6,229 nucleotides of DNA, from assembly GCA_029940125.1 (NCBI GenBank), contig JAOZRP010000151.1:1-6229 (forward strand), read 5' to 3'. The notes beneath the pieces are model-generated. The model ran no database searches and had not been told where the DNA came from. It saw only the letters and a program-made list of their open reading frames with translations. The position numbers and the translations under genes were made by a program. Shown piece by piece: positions 5,643 to 6,229 of the stretch. The first letter of the stretch is position 1, and every line of letters starts with the position of its first letter. The stretch comes from a bacterium. Lineage in GTDB: Bacteria > Desulfobacterota > Anaeroferrophillalia > Anaeroferrophillales > Anaeroferrophillaceae.

Positions 5643-5676
5643 AAAAGGCTGAAATCTACTAAGATTTCAGCCTTTT
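5643..5676 (-). terminator. intrinsic terminator of tRNA-Leu
   Basis: AAAAGGCTGAAATCT (5643-5657) and AGATTTCAGCCTTTT (5662-5676) form a perfect 15-bp stem with a 4-base loop. On the minus strand it begins eight bases after the tRNA CCA end and runs into TTTTCTTTTATT, a proper U-rich tail. It would end the tRNA transcript and insulate the CGGC gene. The A/T-flanked symmetry could let it work on the + strand as well. Confidence 0.9.
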
Positions 5677-5684
5677 GCCATCGA

Positions 5685-5770
5685 TGGTGCCGAAGGCCGG
5701 ACTCGAACCGGCACGGGCGTAACCCACTACCCCCTCAAGATAGCGTGTCTACCAGTTCCACCACTTCGGC
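5685..5770 (-). tRNA. tRNA-Leu(GAG)
   Basis: The minus strand gives a complete class II tRNA. The acceptor stem is GCCGAAG/CTTCGGC, with discriminator A and an encoded CCA (5687-5685). The D-arm is GTGGAACTGGTAGACAC. The anticodon stem CTATC/GGTAG encloses the loop TTGAGGG, with anticodon GAG at 5736-5734 reading CUC and CUU. The long variable arm is built on GGG/CCC, and the T-arm is GCCGG TTCGAGT CCGGC. The sequence closely resembles E. coli tRNA-Leu(GAG). It appears to be transcribed alone, with its own promoter and terminator. Confidence 0.97.
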
Positions 5771-5783
5771 AAATATAGGGCCG

Positions 5784-5813
5784 TTCATAAACTATCCGGC
5801 TCGTCTTTGTCAA
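5784..5813 (-). promoter_or_regulatory. sigma70-type promoter of tRNA-Leu
   Basis: A perfect -35 TTGACA (5813-5808) and -10 TATGAA (5789-5784, four of six) are spaced by 18 bases. Fourteen bases after the -10 ends, at 5770, the mature tRNA begins, leaving a leader of only a few bases. The discriminator just after the -10 is CGGCCC (5783-5778), a GC-rich type associated with stringent (ppGpp) control of stable RNA genes. Confidence 0.75.
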
Positions 5814-5891
5814 TGATTTTCTCTTTTTGCACAGTCAGGGTGGGATTCTGGCGATGCCCTTTGAATGTTTCGGGTGTGAGTCCTACGCCGG

Positions 5892-6209
5892 TTAAATGCG
5901 GGCATCGAAAAGGGTGCCCATGCCGGTGATGGCTTCAATGATCAGCTTTCTGAGCTTTTCTGGCGAGTGGATGAACCGCTCACTGATCAACTGGCATACC
6001 TGCTGGTCGGTGCCGCAGTCGTAGGCCCGGAGCATGAAGCCTTCCGGTACTTCCAGGAAGGAAAAGTTGATGTCCTTGCCTTGCTCCTGCAATTGGTGGC
6101 TCAGGCGGTCCAGCAGGCGGACAATCTCCTGGTACAGGTCTCGTCGGGAGCGGATGGAGGTTTCCCGGCGGCGCTGGTTTCGCCGGTTGTTGAGCCGCCG
6201 GCTGAGCAC
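5892..6209 (-). CDS. hypothetical protein, 105 aa; start uncertain, possibly 5' partial
   Basis: I do not recognise this protein. The N-terminus (1-24) is very basic, with clusters such as NRRNQRRRE. An amphipathic helix follows (about 25-43, DLYQEIVRLLDRLSHQLQEQ), then a beta-like segment INFSFLEVPEGFMLRAYDCG (48-66) and a helical end closing with GMGTLFDARI. It has two cysteines (65 and 72), no membrane segment and no signal peptide. The regular alternation and absence of stops suggest a real gene. The first in-window start is GTG 6209, which lacks a good Shine-Dalgarno site. The frame stays open to 6229, so the true start may lie outside the window. No terminator hairpin was seen between its stop and the tRNA promoter, so transcription may read into the tRNA. 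Confidence 0.65.
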   Translation of the reverse strand: MLSRRLNNRRNQRRRETSIRSRRDLYQEIVRLLDRLSHQLQEQGKDINFSFLEVPEGFMLRAYDCGTDQQVCQLISERFIHSPEKLRKLIIEAITGMGTLFDARI

Positions 6210-6229
6210 TTTTGTCCGTCCCCGCTCGG

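Noticed and set aside
5643..5770. tRNA-Leu as a phage or island attachment site
   Set aside because: No integrase and no repeated tRNA 3' end is present within the window.

Overview
The window is GC-rich bacterial DNA. It reads most like an anaerobic Gram-negative of the former Deltaproteobacteria (Desulfobacterota or Desulfuromonadia). This placement is an inference from the mix of an N-type ATPase operon, a CGGC-domain protein and an apparent selenoprotein; nothing here fixes a species.

Bases 1-4707 (+ strand) hold the distal part of an N-ATPase operon, the alternative F-type ATP synthase/ATPase whose usual order is atpD-C-Q-R-B-E-F-A-G. Present are possibly the last codons of atpQ, then complete atpR, atpB (a), atpE (c), atpF (b with a delta-like C-terminus), atpA (alpha) and atpG (gamma). 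The genes overlap or nearly touch, so they are probably co-transcribed and translationally coupled. Beta (atpD) and epsilon (atpC) should lie just upstream. The c subunit carries the Na+-type ligand motif plus a second carboxylate, and there is no separate delta gene, as is usual for this family.

Bases 4740-5399 (- strand) hold two convergent genes. The first is a 147-aa CGGC-domain protein with a strong Shine-Dalgarno site. The second, 48 bases downstream, is a 55-aa two-helix membrane protein that conventional gene calling would miss because an in-frame TGA (4821-4823) interrupts it. Translation past the TGA resumes a recognisable small-membrane-protein motif (C-x4-U-P-x-T-x-N-P) in which the TGA sits at the position of the second cysteine of DUF6132-like proteins. 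Directly after the TGA lies a long hairpin with a GGUC apical loop, 19 nt from the UGA, closely resembling the bacterial SECIS of E. coli fdhF. I read this as a previously unannotated selenoprotein; it is the main discovery in the window.

Bases 5484-6229 hold a short stretch with no convincing gene, a strong intrinsic terminator, a tRNA-Leu(GAG) gene with encoded CCA and its own stringent-type promoter (all - strand), and at the right edge a 105-aa protein of unknown function (- strand) whose true start may lie beyond the window.
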